The notes beneath the pieces are model-generated. The model was not told the origin of the DNA. It ran no database searches and saw nothing but the letters and a program-made list of their open reading frames with translations. 64,000 nt of DNA from Symsagittifera roscoffensis. Its lineage: Eukaryota > Xenacoelomorpha > Acoela > Convolutidae. The stretch covers positions 432,001 through 496,000 of the forward strand of contig NC_087065.1 of NCBI RefSeq assembly GCF_963678635.1, given 5' to 3'. Both the position numbers and the translations under genes were made by a program. Every line of letters begins with the position of its first letter. Position 1 is the first letter of the stretch. Positions 54,447-64,000 of this stretch are shown piece after piece.

Positions 54447-57400
54447 ATGAATGTAAGAAGTCTCATAAAACTCAAACGACGAATGAAGTTTGCAAATGCT
54501 ATAGCAACATCAAACTATGACATAATATGTCTCTGCGAGACTTGGTTAAATGAAAACATTGTATCATCTGAATTAATGGTAAATGAATACAGTATTTATA
54601 GATCAGAACGACAAACAGCCAAAGATCAAAATTTGCACGGTGGAGTACTAATGGCAGTGAAACAAACATTTTCATCTAAATTGTTGCCAAATAAGCAACC
54701 TGAATGTTGTTTAACTTGCAGCATCCAAATAAACGATAAACGAATTATTGTCTGCTGTTTTTACAATCCACCTTCGAGCAGCAAATATCGCACAAATTGT
54801 CTAGGCGATTTCGCACAAATTTTAAATGAAATCGAGAAATCAAATCAATCAACTGCAACACTGATTTGCGGAGATGTAAATTTTCTAAATGCAAACTGGA
54901 TTGACTATAGTAGCACGGAAAATGAAGAAAACTCAATAATTGAACTAATCGAGCAACATCAGTTCGAGCAGGCAATAGATTTTCCAACTTGTGGCAAAAA
55001 CTTGTAGACATTACATTATTCAAAAATTGTCACATTCATGCGACTCCTGACGAAAATTTCTCAAAAATTTACAATTGCTCTGACCACAAAGCAATCAGCA
55101 TTCTAATTGAATGTCCTCACCATGAGGTAAAGGTCGCTATTGAAAACTTTCGAAGCTTCGGTAGCGTGGACTATAACGAAATCAAGAAATCAATACTAAG
55201 TGAGCCTTTCTCACCAGTATGTCACACAAACATCAATAGAATGTGCAAGGAACTTTACGACTATTTGGAAAATTTGGTAAACCAACATGTGCCTAGAAGA
55301 ACGAGACGTTGCCAATCACTTCCGCCATGGGTTACGCCAAGTACCTCAAACATCATGAACAAACTGCGAACACAAACTAGAAAATACAAATTGAAACCTA
55401 CAAGCTACCGCAGAAATCTCATTCTATCTCTAGATAAAATGGTGGAAGAAGCAGTAGAGGAAGATAGAGTAAACTATCAGGAAAATTTGATGTCAACTTG
55501 TAACACACATTTAATTTTCAAACACTTTAAGAGTCTGAAAAAATCAGAAACTCTCCCAAAGACTATGATCAAGGACGAAATAGCTGTTTCCAAAGCCAAT
55601 GAAAAAGTGAATTTTTTGAATGATTATTTTCACTCTGTATTTTCGCCCAAACCAAGCTTCAACCTCAGTGACATGAAGTACGAAAACACGATATTGAGTA
55701 ACTTCAGTTTCTCAAAAACATATTTAAACCAATTTATAACAGAGCTGGACATAACAAAATCGCGGGGCCCAGATGGACTCCCACCAATTTTCTTCCAACG
55801 AACGGCCAGAGAAATGACCACAATTTTGCATTGCGTTTTTAAAAACATCAAGAGGTTAAAGAAAATACCAGATAAAAAGAAAGTTGCGGCTGTGTCGCCT
55901 TTTTACAAGAAAGATGACAAACGACGAATGAAAAACTACCGGCCGGTGCCACTCCTCAATATCATGAGTAAACTACTGGAAAAATGCATGTATCTCGCGT
56001 TGTATGACCATTTCATTAAATTTCTCACAAGAAGTCAGCACGGTTTTGTCAAAAACCGTTCAGTTGTTACAAACATGTTATATTTCTTGAAAGAAATCTA
56101 CGAAGCAATTGACAAGAACGCTGAAAACCATGTGATCGCAATCTATACCGACTTCTCTAAGGCATTCGACAAAGTCCTGCATTACGAACTACTAAAGAAA
56201 ATGAGCAACATCGGAGTTGGAGGCTGTTTCCTTGAAATAATTGCAGACTATCTCAGCAACAGGAAACAATTTGTTCTTAGGAATAAAACATCAATGTTGT
56301 GTAAAGCTTTTCAATGAAATAATCACCATCGTCAGACACTGAAATAAAAGCTTGTATAAAAATGTAAAATGTACATAGTTTAACAAGGTTAAACATTAAA
56401 AACAAAGTGAATAAAATTCGCTATGATATGTGAATATGAAAGCAAGCCACAATTTCTCATCAGAAAGCAAGCCACAATTTCTCATCAGAAACTTTAGAAA
56501 TTACAAGTGGCGTACCACAAGGTTCGTTGATTGGTCCATTATTCTTCTGTATCTTCATAAATGATCTTCCTGAAGTATTGAAATTTAGTGACCCATTTAT
56601 CTTTGCAGACGACCTAAAATTACTAGCAGTGAATGTAGACACAAAGGACATCCAGCAGGACCTAAAAACGTTGGAAACTGGGTAGACAAAAACAAGATGA
56701 GTCTGCCACTGGACAAATGTTTTAAAGTCGAATTTAGAGGAAATCAACACGAATTTATTCTTTGTGAAACAGCAGTGGAAAGCTCGAATGTGATAAAGGA
56801 TCTAGGAATACATGTGTCCAAACATTTAACATGGACAACCCATAAAGACTCAAGAATGTCGAAAGCGAATAAAACGTTCTATTGCATCCGCAGAAACTAA
56901 GAATTCAAAGTCAAAATGCGCATAAAACTTGGTCTGTACAAATCCTTAATACTTCCTGTTCTAACGTATGGTCTAATTATTTGCAATATCTCAAGAAGCG
57001 ACCCAGGGAAATTGGAAAGATTCCAAAAGAAAGTCTTAAAATGGATCACGGGAAACGATTCTGAATATACAGAGCAGCTGAGATTGTTAAACATCCTGCC
57101 TCTGGCGTTGTTTCTCCAGCTGAACGAGTGACTGATGATGGCGAAATTCATGCATGAAGAAAACGATCACATTCAGCTCCCGGCAAAAATCGAAAATCCA
57201 GGAAGAACGAAAGAAATTTTCAACCTAAACAAGACCAGAACTGAAAAAGCTAGAGGAGAGTTTACATTCAGGACGTGCCGTCTAATAAACCGACTAAATC
57301 AGAAAATTGAATTTCGAGAAATGCGAGGCTTAAAGCGAAGATTGATACAGATGATGTGGAAGTTTTTCGACGATCAATTCTCAGAACAAAACAAGTGCAC

Positions 57401-57455
57401 ATGGGTCCTCTTCTGTGACTGCAACATGTGCCGAAATAACTGGACAAAATTTTGA
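54447..57455 (+). pseudogene. CR1-like ORF2: APE endonuclease and reverse transcriptase
   Basis: 54,447-55,007 is the endonuclease (MNVRSL, CLCETWLN with the catalytic Glu, CGDVNF), shifted near 55,000 into 54,989-56,317, which starts with the endonuclease end (NCSDHKAI). RT motifs: KSRGPDGLPPIFF, KNYRPVPLLNIMSKLLEK, QHGFVKNRSV, and the motif A IYTDFSKAFDKV. After an insertion at ~56,318-56,487 come motif B SGVPQGSLIGPLFF and motif C FADDLKLL (56,602-56,625). The C-terminal part, in three more frames, ends with a Cys-rich tail FCDCNMC at 57,455. Six or more breaks make it non-functional. Confidence 0.8.
56318..56487. other. Non-coding insertion in RT with a 25-bp direct duplication
   Basis: About 130 bp of AT-rich sequence without coding capacity separates RT motif A/2 from motif B. 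It ends with two identical adjacent 25-bp units (56,438-56,462 and 56,463-56,487, each GAAAGCAAGCCACAATTTCT plus five bases). Its origin is not recognised. Confidence 0.6.
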
Positions 57456-57657
57456 GAACTTTGGGGATATCATCCCATCAGTATCCTACTGAAAATTCAC
57501 AACAAGAACAACAACAATTTCCAGAAATTGTGATGTTTGGATTGGATTGAAAAATAATTCTTGATCCATCTTGCTATTTTAATTCCTTGCGTTCCGATAT
57601 AATAAATAAGGCGCGTAATGAGTCAATTTTTGATCTTGCAACTTTTCCAACTGTTTA

Positions 57658-58110
57658 ATGGCTACGTTTCTGTGGATGTGGTTTTCAGTACTAGGCACTT
57701 TACACATTTTAGACGAGAAGTTTGAATTGAAGATGAAGTTGATAACTTTAACAACAGCCGCATGTGTGTCTCAAATCGGATATGTTTTCTACAAATACAA
57801 AATTAGACATACTGCCCAAACTCGTTCCTGGTTCAATTGGAGTAACGATAAATCCAGCCTTTCAAATTCAAAAGTATTGATGTTGAAGCGTAAAAGTGTC
57901 TTAGCACAAGAATACTCAATTGAAATGTATCAGTATGCAACCTGTCCATTTTGCAACAAAGTTCGAGTGTATTTAGACTATTATGGAATTCCTTATCGGT
58001 CCATTGAAGTGCGCCCTGTTCCAAAACCTGAGATGAAATGGTTGAAAGACAAGAAGAAAAAAGTCCCGACGCTGAAAATAACAAACTTGAGGAGTGCATC
58101 TGAAACAATG
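57658..58110 (+). CDS. ptges2: PTGES2-like gene, first visible exon: membrane segment and glutaredoxin-like motif
   Basis: The exon codes 151 residues from ATG 57658 to a GT donor at 58111 (ATG|GTAACT), phase 0. Residues ~28-45 are hydrophobic and may anchor the protein. Residues 88-145 match the glutaredoxin-like domain of prostaglandin E synthase 2: MYQYATCPFC with the C96-x-x-C99 pair, then VRVYLDYYGIPYRSIEV and KKVPTLKI, which has the cis-Pro of the thioredoxin fold. In animals the enzyme isomerises PGH2 to PGE2 and binds haem and glutathione; it is Golgi- or mitochondria-linked. An earlier start at Met26 is possible. Downstream exons are not seen in the window, so the gene is partial here. 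Confidence 0.8.
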
Positions 58111-58864
58111 GTAACTATCGTTTTTTGAATATTAATCGAAAGAGCTAAGAGTTTAATATAACGAAATCTGCAGATTTCTTATTTTTAACAACTTTTTGTT
58201 TTACTAATAATGGTTTGTTGTGGTGCGTCGTTTTTGATGACTTCATTAAAACTGCCCAAAAATTACGTTTTTGGTGTAGGTTTACGTCAAAGTAACATAA
58301 GTGTTACTTAATGAAATTACGGATGTGTTTTTGATTTACTTAGAAAGAAAAACTTAATGAATTAAGCTGCACAACCCTCAGTTTTTATCATGTTTTTAAT
58401 AGAAGCTGGTTTCACTTGTAATCATGAACTAGGCTTTTTCTATAAATTCTTTAGAAATTGACCTCGCTATATTTTGAAATCTTATCTTTTCCTTTATTGA
58501 AGAATGGAGAGGAACTTCGTGAGTCAAGTGATGTATAATATTAAAGCCCTTTTAGTCGTGATTCAAACTACCTTAAAATTCTTAAAAACTGGTTCCAATG
58601 TCGCGAAAAACTGGTTTGTGATAAGATTTTTGAGCTTTGTTTCAATTAAGAGCGAATAAAGCAAGCGATCAGAGTTTTCTAGAAGGATAGGTCATGAAGT
58701 TTTAGTTTTACTTTGTTAAGTTGTTTTTAAAAGTGTTTTCAGCGCGGTCTTGGGAATAGCGCAATTCAAAAAGGAGATCTGAGAAGAAAAGAAGTTTTGA
58801 TTAAAATTTTTTTTCGAATGATTTCTTTTGTTTAACTTGTCTTTTGTGACAAAATTTTTGGCCG
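58111..58864 (+). other. AT-rich DNA, probably intron of the PTGES2-like gene
   Basis: It begins with the GT donor. No ORF of note, no recognised repeat. If the gene continues, the intron must exceed the 5.9 kb left in the window. Confidence 0.5.
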
Positions 58865-59256
58865 ATTTGCCTGTTTTAATGTAATTGTCGACTATACCTA
58901 AATTATTTCAAGACACCACGCATAAAAACAAAACTAGTTTGAATAATATGAAAAAAACATGTATTTTTTTTTAAGAATAAGGCCGGAACATTCTGTGCTA
59001 TTTGCATAGCAACCGGCTTTGATTGTTATATCTGGAATGTGATTTTTTTTCTAGAAAAACGTGGGCTATCGTTTGTCTGCTTATTTTTGTTTGGCATAAT
59101 TTTCAACGTATGGACTCTCCTTGAAGGCGCAAGGGTTTCCGTCGTTTAGACTAATTTTCAACTTTCTTTTTATTGAAACTCAACAACTTCCAGTTTACTT
59201 CGCTCTCGACTAGAGGCAACGCTGTCGCCTTTGCTTCCTACGGCCCGGGGTTCGAA

Positions 59257-61076
59257 ACAAGCTCACCCTGTTAGATAACCCCACTTTTTCTCCCCTACAA
59301 ACTAAACAAGCGATAGCGGACAGCAAACCCTCGCTAGCTCTTGGTCCGGATGTCCTTTGCAACTTTCACTTAAAACACCTGGCACCCTAGCTCCTGAATA
59401 TTTAACCCTTCTTTTTAATATGTCGCTGTCTGAAAATATTATCCCTCAAATGTGGAAAATTTTGAGGAAAATCCCCCTACCCAATCCCGAAAAGGACCAT
59501 AAATTATCCACTACTTATAGGCCCACCTCCTGACGCTGCCCCGCTGTTAAAATTTTAGAAAGGCTCATTCATCCTTTTTTTAACAAAGTATCTCCCTAGC
59601 GCCACACATCAACATGGTTTTTGTCTTTTCCACTCTACCCGTACTGCGCTTTCCACACTAGAATTTTTGTCACAGACGGTTTTAATCAAAATCCCCCCTC
59701 CCGCACCGTTCTCGCAACGCTTGACCACTCGAAGGTTTTTGATATAGTGTGTCATCGTACTCTCGTGGAACTAATTCATGACACACCGCTACCGAGAGGT
59801 TTTGTTCGCTGAGTAACTAATTGAACGGCCGACAAGCTACCACACTTTTTAACAACCAAGAATCCCCTCACAAAATAGTTCACTGTGGAGTCCCCGGGGC
59901 TCTGTTCTTTCGCCCACTCTTTTTAATTTCTACGTCGATGATGCTACCCCGCCCCCCGATAATGTTCGTCTCACATCTTGCGCTGACGATTTCCATCCCT
60001 TTTCCCAAAGCCCTGATGTAAAGGCAGCATCTCGATCGTTGAACGATTACCTTCATCATGTTTTCAATTTTTTCACTTTCAGGAAGTTACCTTTCGCATC
60101 CTCTAAAGGATCAGTTACATTTTTTTCATCATACAATAAAGATTTTAACAAAACACCCAGTGTACTTTTAAACAACGAGCCACTCTCTTAACAAAAACCC
60201 AAAACTTTCAGGGGTTACTTTTGAACCAACCTTATGCTTTGCTGCGCACTGTAAAAGATCCGCAGACAAGGCTCGCCGCAGGATAGATGTCTTGAAAGCG
60301 TTGGCAGGATCCCCTGGGGACAGTCTGAAGAAACCCTCCTCTTAACTTACAAAGCCTTAATATGCCCCATTTTAGATTATGCCTCACCTGCCTGGTCACA
60401 TGGCGCCAGCCTAACTTCCATTAACCACCTGCAGGTTAATCAAAATCAAGTTCTCAATGTTCCAATTCACCACACTCTTTTAACCTTTCAATTTTTTATC
60501 TCGTCATACCGCTCTCATCACCCAAATAATTTTTACTACTCACACCCCACACCTCCACGTCAAGTTCGACAATCGATTTTAAGCGCTTTTAAAGAAGATA
60601 TTGACTACGTTTTAACCAATCTTAACCCTTCACTCAATCTTAATAACCCAGAAGAAGTCTCCACTTTCGTTTTTAACCACCACAAGTCCCTTTTAAAACA
60701 CAACCACAAAAATTTGGTAACCACGTTCCTCGTAGAAATCCCTCCCTCTAAAGTAAATTGTATACCGCCCCCTAAGGTCGTCCCCACAGAAAAATCTCTC
60801 CCCAAAACTACCCGCTGTAAACTCTCTTAACTCCGGTCTGGTTACAGCCGGCTTTTAAGCACATACCTCTCCCGACTAGACAACAAAGTTTTCCCACTAT
60901 GCCCGGACTGTCACCTAGCACTCCACACTAGTTGCCACATTTTTAGCTGCCGTAAGAATCCCTCCCCACTTGCACCCGCAGACCTGTGGCTTAGGCCAGT
61001 GGAAATTGCGAAGTTCCTTAGCCTGGAGTCGGACGAGCCCAACCCGACCAATGTGGGCTAATGAAAGAGAAGGAAA
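59257..61076 (+). mobile_element. I/Jockey-type LINE fragment (3' part of the RT ORF), broken
   Basis: The translation in changing frames shows LGPDVL and FNMSLSENIIPQMWK (RT motif 0-1), TLDHSKVFDIVCHRTL (motif A, with the Lys-Ala-Phe-Asp changed), CGVPGALFFRPLF (motif B), SCADDF near 59,978 (motif C), then TYKALICPILDYASPAW-like sequence at ~60,350 and the end LSRLDNKVFPLCPDCHLALH with CX2CX8HX4C. The last stop is 61059-61061. It is flanked by GGGTTCGAA (59,248-59,256) and GGGTCCGAA (61,077-61,085), a probable target-site duplication. 5'-truncated and dead. Confidence 0.75.
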
Positions 61077-62228
61077 GGGTCCGAATCGCGGTCGGACCTT
61101 ATGTTTTTCAGTATGTAACTAATTGAAAATTTATTTCCGGTTAAATTTGATTCCTCGTACTCTCGTTTCAAACTTGAAGTTTTTTAACAAAATTGTTTTT
61201 TTTTTCGGATCATTTGGTGTCTGCTCAAAAATCGTTGGCTTCGGTATTTTGGTTTAGTTCCCTCAGCACGGATTTTTTCTGTGTCTTGGAAGTTGCAAGT
61301 GTTGTTCTTTGTAGTTTCATCGGGGCTTTCAAACTTATTAAATTTTTTTTACAAAATCATTTTTTTTCGGATCAACTGAGTGTCTGCTCGAAAATTATTA
61401 GCTTCGGGATTATTGTTTCGTTGCTAATTTTTATTTCAAATTTTTGCTTGTATTGTTTGCCTGGAGTTCCTGCTTGATAAAACAGGTCTTATGGAAATGT
61501 ATGGGATTGAGTTTTTTGTGATTTTTTGAGACGCTTTGAAGATTTTTTCACTTTTGCAAAAGTTTCAGTTATTCTCAAAGTTTTCTACCGACTTTGACGA
61601 AGGGTGTCATTGGAAAGACTTTTTTCTCTGTGTGCCTGTAAATTTCCGATGTCTCTTTTTGTACCCATCTGTGTACAGCCGAAAAGTCTGTGGGGTAATG
61701 TTTAACCCTTATTTTTTTTCAATTATCTGACACTGTGATTTTGGTTCCTATGAATAGAAAAGATATGAAAAGCTACCATGCATATGCGGCTTTGCTCAAA
61801 CTTTCTTACACATAAAGTTATTGAACAATTTGCCTGTTTTTGCTTTTGATTGTCGAATATGCCTAAGTTATTTCAAGACACCACGCATAAAAACGATACT
61901 AATTTGAATGAAAAGAAAAAATATTCATCTTTTAAGAAAATTGTGGGATCATTCTGGGCTACTTGCATAAGAACCGGCTTTGATTGTTATATCTGGAATG
62001 TGATTTTTTCTGGAAAAACGTGGGCTATCGTTTGTCTGCTTATTTTTGTTTGTTATAATTTTCAATTTATGGTCTCTCTCTAAAGTGCAGGGATATCCGT
62101 CGTTTGAGAGTGACGCAGTTACTTTTGCGAAAGCAAGTGTCTTGTAATCGGGAACTAGATTTTTCCGCTATTAATTTTAACTAATTATCAACTTTTTATT
62201 GAATCTCAACAACTTCCAGTTTCCTTTG

Positions 62229-62297
62229 CTCTCGACTAGGAGTAACGCTGTCGCCTGTGCACCCTACGGTCCTGGGTTCGAATCCCGGCCGGACCTT
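62229..62297 (+). repeat. tRNA-like / SINE-like segment with a perfect B box
   Basis: CTGGG-TTCGAAT-CCCGG makes a perfect T arm and contains the RNA polymerase III B box GGTTCGAATCC. An A-box-like sequence lies upstream (CTCTCGACTAGGAGTAACGC). I could not fit an anticodon arm or a matching 5' acceptor strand, so it is tRNA-derived rather than a working tRNA gene. The same segment in copy 1 is the one split by the LINE. Confidence 0.5.
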
Positions 62298-62955
62298 GTG
62301 TCTTTCAGTATTACGCAATTGAAAATTTATTTCCAGTAAAAGTTGATTCCTCGGACTCTTGTTTATCTGCTTGTTTTTTCGATTTACTTGCAGCAGCAGG
62401 GATTTTTCTGGTTCTGTGACTTTGTAGTTGCAAGTGTTGTTTTTTGCAGTTTCATGGGGGCTTTCAAACTTATTAAAGTTTTTTACAAAATCATTTTTTT
62501 CGGATCAACTGGTGTCTGCTCAAAAACAGTTGATTTCGGAAGTTTTGAGTTGCTAATTTAAAATTCAAATTTTTTGCTTGTATTGTTTGCCTGGAGTTCC
62601 TGTTTGATAAGACAGGTCTTATGAAATTATATGATATTGGGTTTTTTTGCTTCATGTTTTGAGGCGCTTGGGAATATTTTTTTCACTTGCAAAAGTTCCT
62701 GTTATTCTCACAAAGTATTCAACTGATTTGGCAAAGGGTATCAATGGAAAGACCGCCTCTTTTCACTCTGTGCCGGTAAATTCCCGGGGTCTCTTTTTAC
62801 TTTACCCATCTATGTACAGCCGCAAGAGTCTGAGAGAAATTTTCGACCCATATTTTTCGTTCATCTAAAACTACCGTCCAAAGTCGTTGATTTTTTTAAT
62901 AGAAAATATTTGAAAAGCTCCCCTGCATATGCAGCTATGCTCAAACTTTCCTACA

Positions 62956-63893
62956 CATCTCAATCTTTCTCAAACCATGCTCAAACTTTCTTACACATGC
63001 GGTTATGCTCAAACTTTCTTACACAACTAAAAAACGGATTGTGAGGAGCTCTTTTGCTCAGTCGAAAACACCCAATTTCTCTACACAAAAAGAATAGCCC
63101 TCGGAAAAGTCAAATTTTTGATTTTTTAACCGTTTTTTTCTAAACTTAACTTTTTTCGAGAACTACACTCCTAAATCTGAGGCTTTGATTTTAATCGAAA
63201 GGATGAGTTGCGAGAAAATTCACTGCATAAGCGAGTTAGCCCAAATTCTTTACAAAGCTACGGTTTGCTTTTTTCAACTTTTTTTATGTGTTGACAGTTT
63301 TTGGATTTTTCTCGATGACTATCCTGCCAAATCTGCTATCATAGGCTAAATCAAAATAATAGGTTGTTGAAAGACTACCTTAATCTTTGGCTAGGTCCAT
63401 TTTTGAAAACGTTATGGCCTTCAAACAATACAAAGTGTTAAAACTTTGACCGTTTTTGGATACTCTTTGACTTTACTTGAAAACTAGGGTGCCAATTCTA
63501 AGGTTAAGTTAGGAGTTGAGTTTTATCTACTTATGCCACGACTTGATTTTGCAGAAAATTTTACGGATTTCCGAAAATCAAGTTTTTGAATTTTTGACCG
63601 TTTTCTTAAGAACTACCCTATCAAGTTTTAGATGAAAAATTCAATCGAAAGAACCACTTGCGAGAGTTTTTCAGGAGAAGCAGTGACTACTTAATTTTTT
63701 AGTTAGAGAAATCTTGAGTTCTTTGGAAATTTCAGCAGAGAAACAACTAAGATTTTGGGCAAAGTCCAATTTTTGATAGTACCATTTTCAATAACAATTT
63801 CAAAAGTTATCAAACAGGTTATTACACATGTAGCTGAGCTACTAGTTATCTTTTATCGAGACCTACGAAGTTTTTGGCTCACCTATTTTTTTT

Positions 63894-63895
<2 letters not shown>
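62956..63895. other. AT-rich DNA without genes; short dispersed GCTCAAACTTTCTTACACA units
   Basis: No ORF of interest. The 19-bp unit GCTCAAACTTTCTTACACA occurs close to 62,980 and 63,006, with similar copies at 62,938 and 61,790. The rest is T-rich low-complexity intronic-looking sequence. Confidence 0.5.

Positions 63896-63931
<36 letters not shown>
63896..63931. repeat. (AT)n microsatellite
   Basis: About 18 uninterrupted AT dinucleotides followed by a T run. Confidence 0.95.
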
Positions 63932-63934
<3 letters not shown>

Positions 63935-63979
63935 TTTTCGATGTATGTATTTTTATGTTTGTGTTGTATCGCAAGTGGT

Positions 63980-63996
63980 GCGAAGCTGCGCTTCGC
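63980..63996. other. Short perfect hairpin at the window edge
   Basis: GCGAAGC-TGC-GCTTCGC, a 7-bp stem with a 3-nt loop, in otherwise AT-rich DNA. It could be the edge of a further repeat running out of the window. Confidence 0.5.
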
Positions 63997-64000
63997 CTCC

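Larger units (their letters stand above)
52740..57560 (+). mobile_element. CR1-like non-LTR retrotransposon, decayed
   Basis: Three consecutive plus-strand coding parts (esterase-like ORF, PHD/RRM-type ORF1, endonuclease-RT ORF2) followed by a short 3' region with GGATTGGATTG at ~57,538. No poly(A) tail is seen; CR1 elements usually lack one. Stops, shifts and an insertion in the RT show that it is dead. Ends are approximate and no target-site duplication was identified. Confidence 0.8.
58865..62955. repeat. Two tandem copies of a ~1.2-kb repeat, first copy split by a LINE
   Basis: Copy 1 is 58,865-59,256 plus 61,077-61,821; copy 2 is 61,822-62,955. Shared landmarks in the same order are TTTCAAGACACCACGCATAA, ACCGGCTTTGATTGTTATAT, CTCAACAACTTCCAGTTT, the tRNA-like B box, GAAAATTTATTTCC, TTGCCTGGAGTTCCTG and GTGTACAGCCG/ATGTACAGCCG. 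Copy 2 has ~70 extra bp near 62,105. No ORFs of known type. Confidence 0.8.

Noticed and set aside
60605-60805. Minus-strand frame in the LINE fragment
   Set aside because: It lies antisense to the RT C-terminal part of the LINE and has no support.
62229-62297. A functional tRNA gene
   Set aside because: The T arm is perfect but there is no matching acceptor 5' strand and no convincing anticodon arm.

Overview
The window is eukaryotic DNA, most likely from a nematode. It has no operons or ribosome-binding sites. Almost all of it is retrotransposons beside one exon of a host gene. The nematode call rests on a CR1-type non-LTR element whose esterase-like ORF, PHD/RRM-type ORF1 and Cys-rich ORF2 tail look like nematode CR1 elements, and on a single-exon-start PTGES2 (prostaglandin E synthase 2-like) gene with AT-rich introns. 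No species can be named from this sequence.

Three copies of a giant Ty3/Gypsy-like LTR retrotransposon, in two related families, fill about 1-52,400. Element 1 (1-21,589, +) enters from the left without a visible 5' LTR. It carries a repeat-rich leader, a coiled-coil pre-gag region, gag with two CCHC knuckles, protease, RT, RNase H and integrase. A macro (ADP-ribose-binding) domain is attached after the integrase. A non-coding spacer follows, then a second coding block of about 8.8 kb, then a 3' UTR with a strong hairpin, a purine-rich tract and an 878-bp 3' LTR. The second block starts with an SGNH/GDSL hydrolase and continues through several modules I do not recognise, ending in a 672-aa Cys/His-containing segment.

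Elements 3 (21,905-41,268, -) and 2 (41,271-52,397, +) are close relatives of each other. They lie head to head around a fold-back junction next to a 200-N gap. Both are 5'-truncated inside the integrase C-terminal region and both end in an outward-facing 3' LTR. Element 3 holds a five-copy, 1.9-kb tandem array. A 315-bp LTR remnant between elements 1 and 3 shows nested insertion. All three copies are broken by stops, frameshifts and deletions. Comparing copies nevertheless shows that integrase plus macro domain is one frame and that the post-pol block was probably one very long ORF or a few long ones.

From 52,740 to about 57,550 lies a decayed CR1-like element with three ORFs. The first exon of a PTGES2-like gene follows at 57,658-58,110 (N-terminal membrane segment plus glutaredoxin-like CPFC motif) with a GT donor. 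The rest of the window is AT-rich DNA, probably its intron. It contains two tandem copies of a ~1.2-kb repeat with a tRNA-like B box. A 1.8-kb I/Jockey-type LINE fragment is inserted into that B box in the first copy. The main novelty candidate is the giant LTR element with an integrase-macro fusion, an SGNH hydrolase and a conserved post-pol polyprotein of unknown function.
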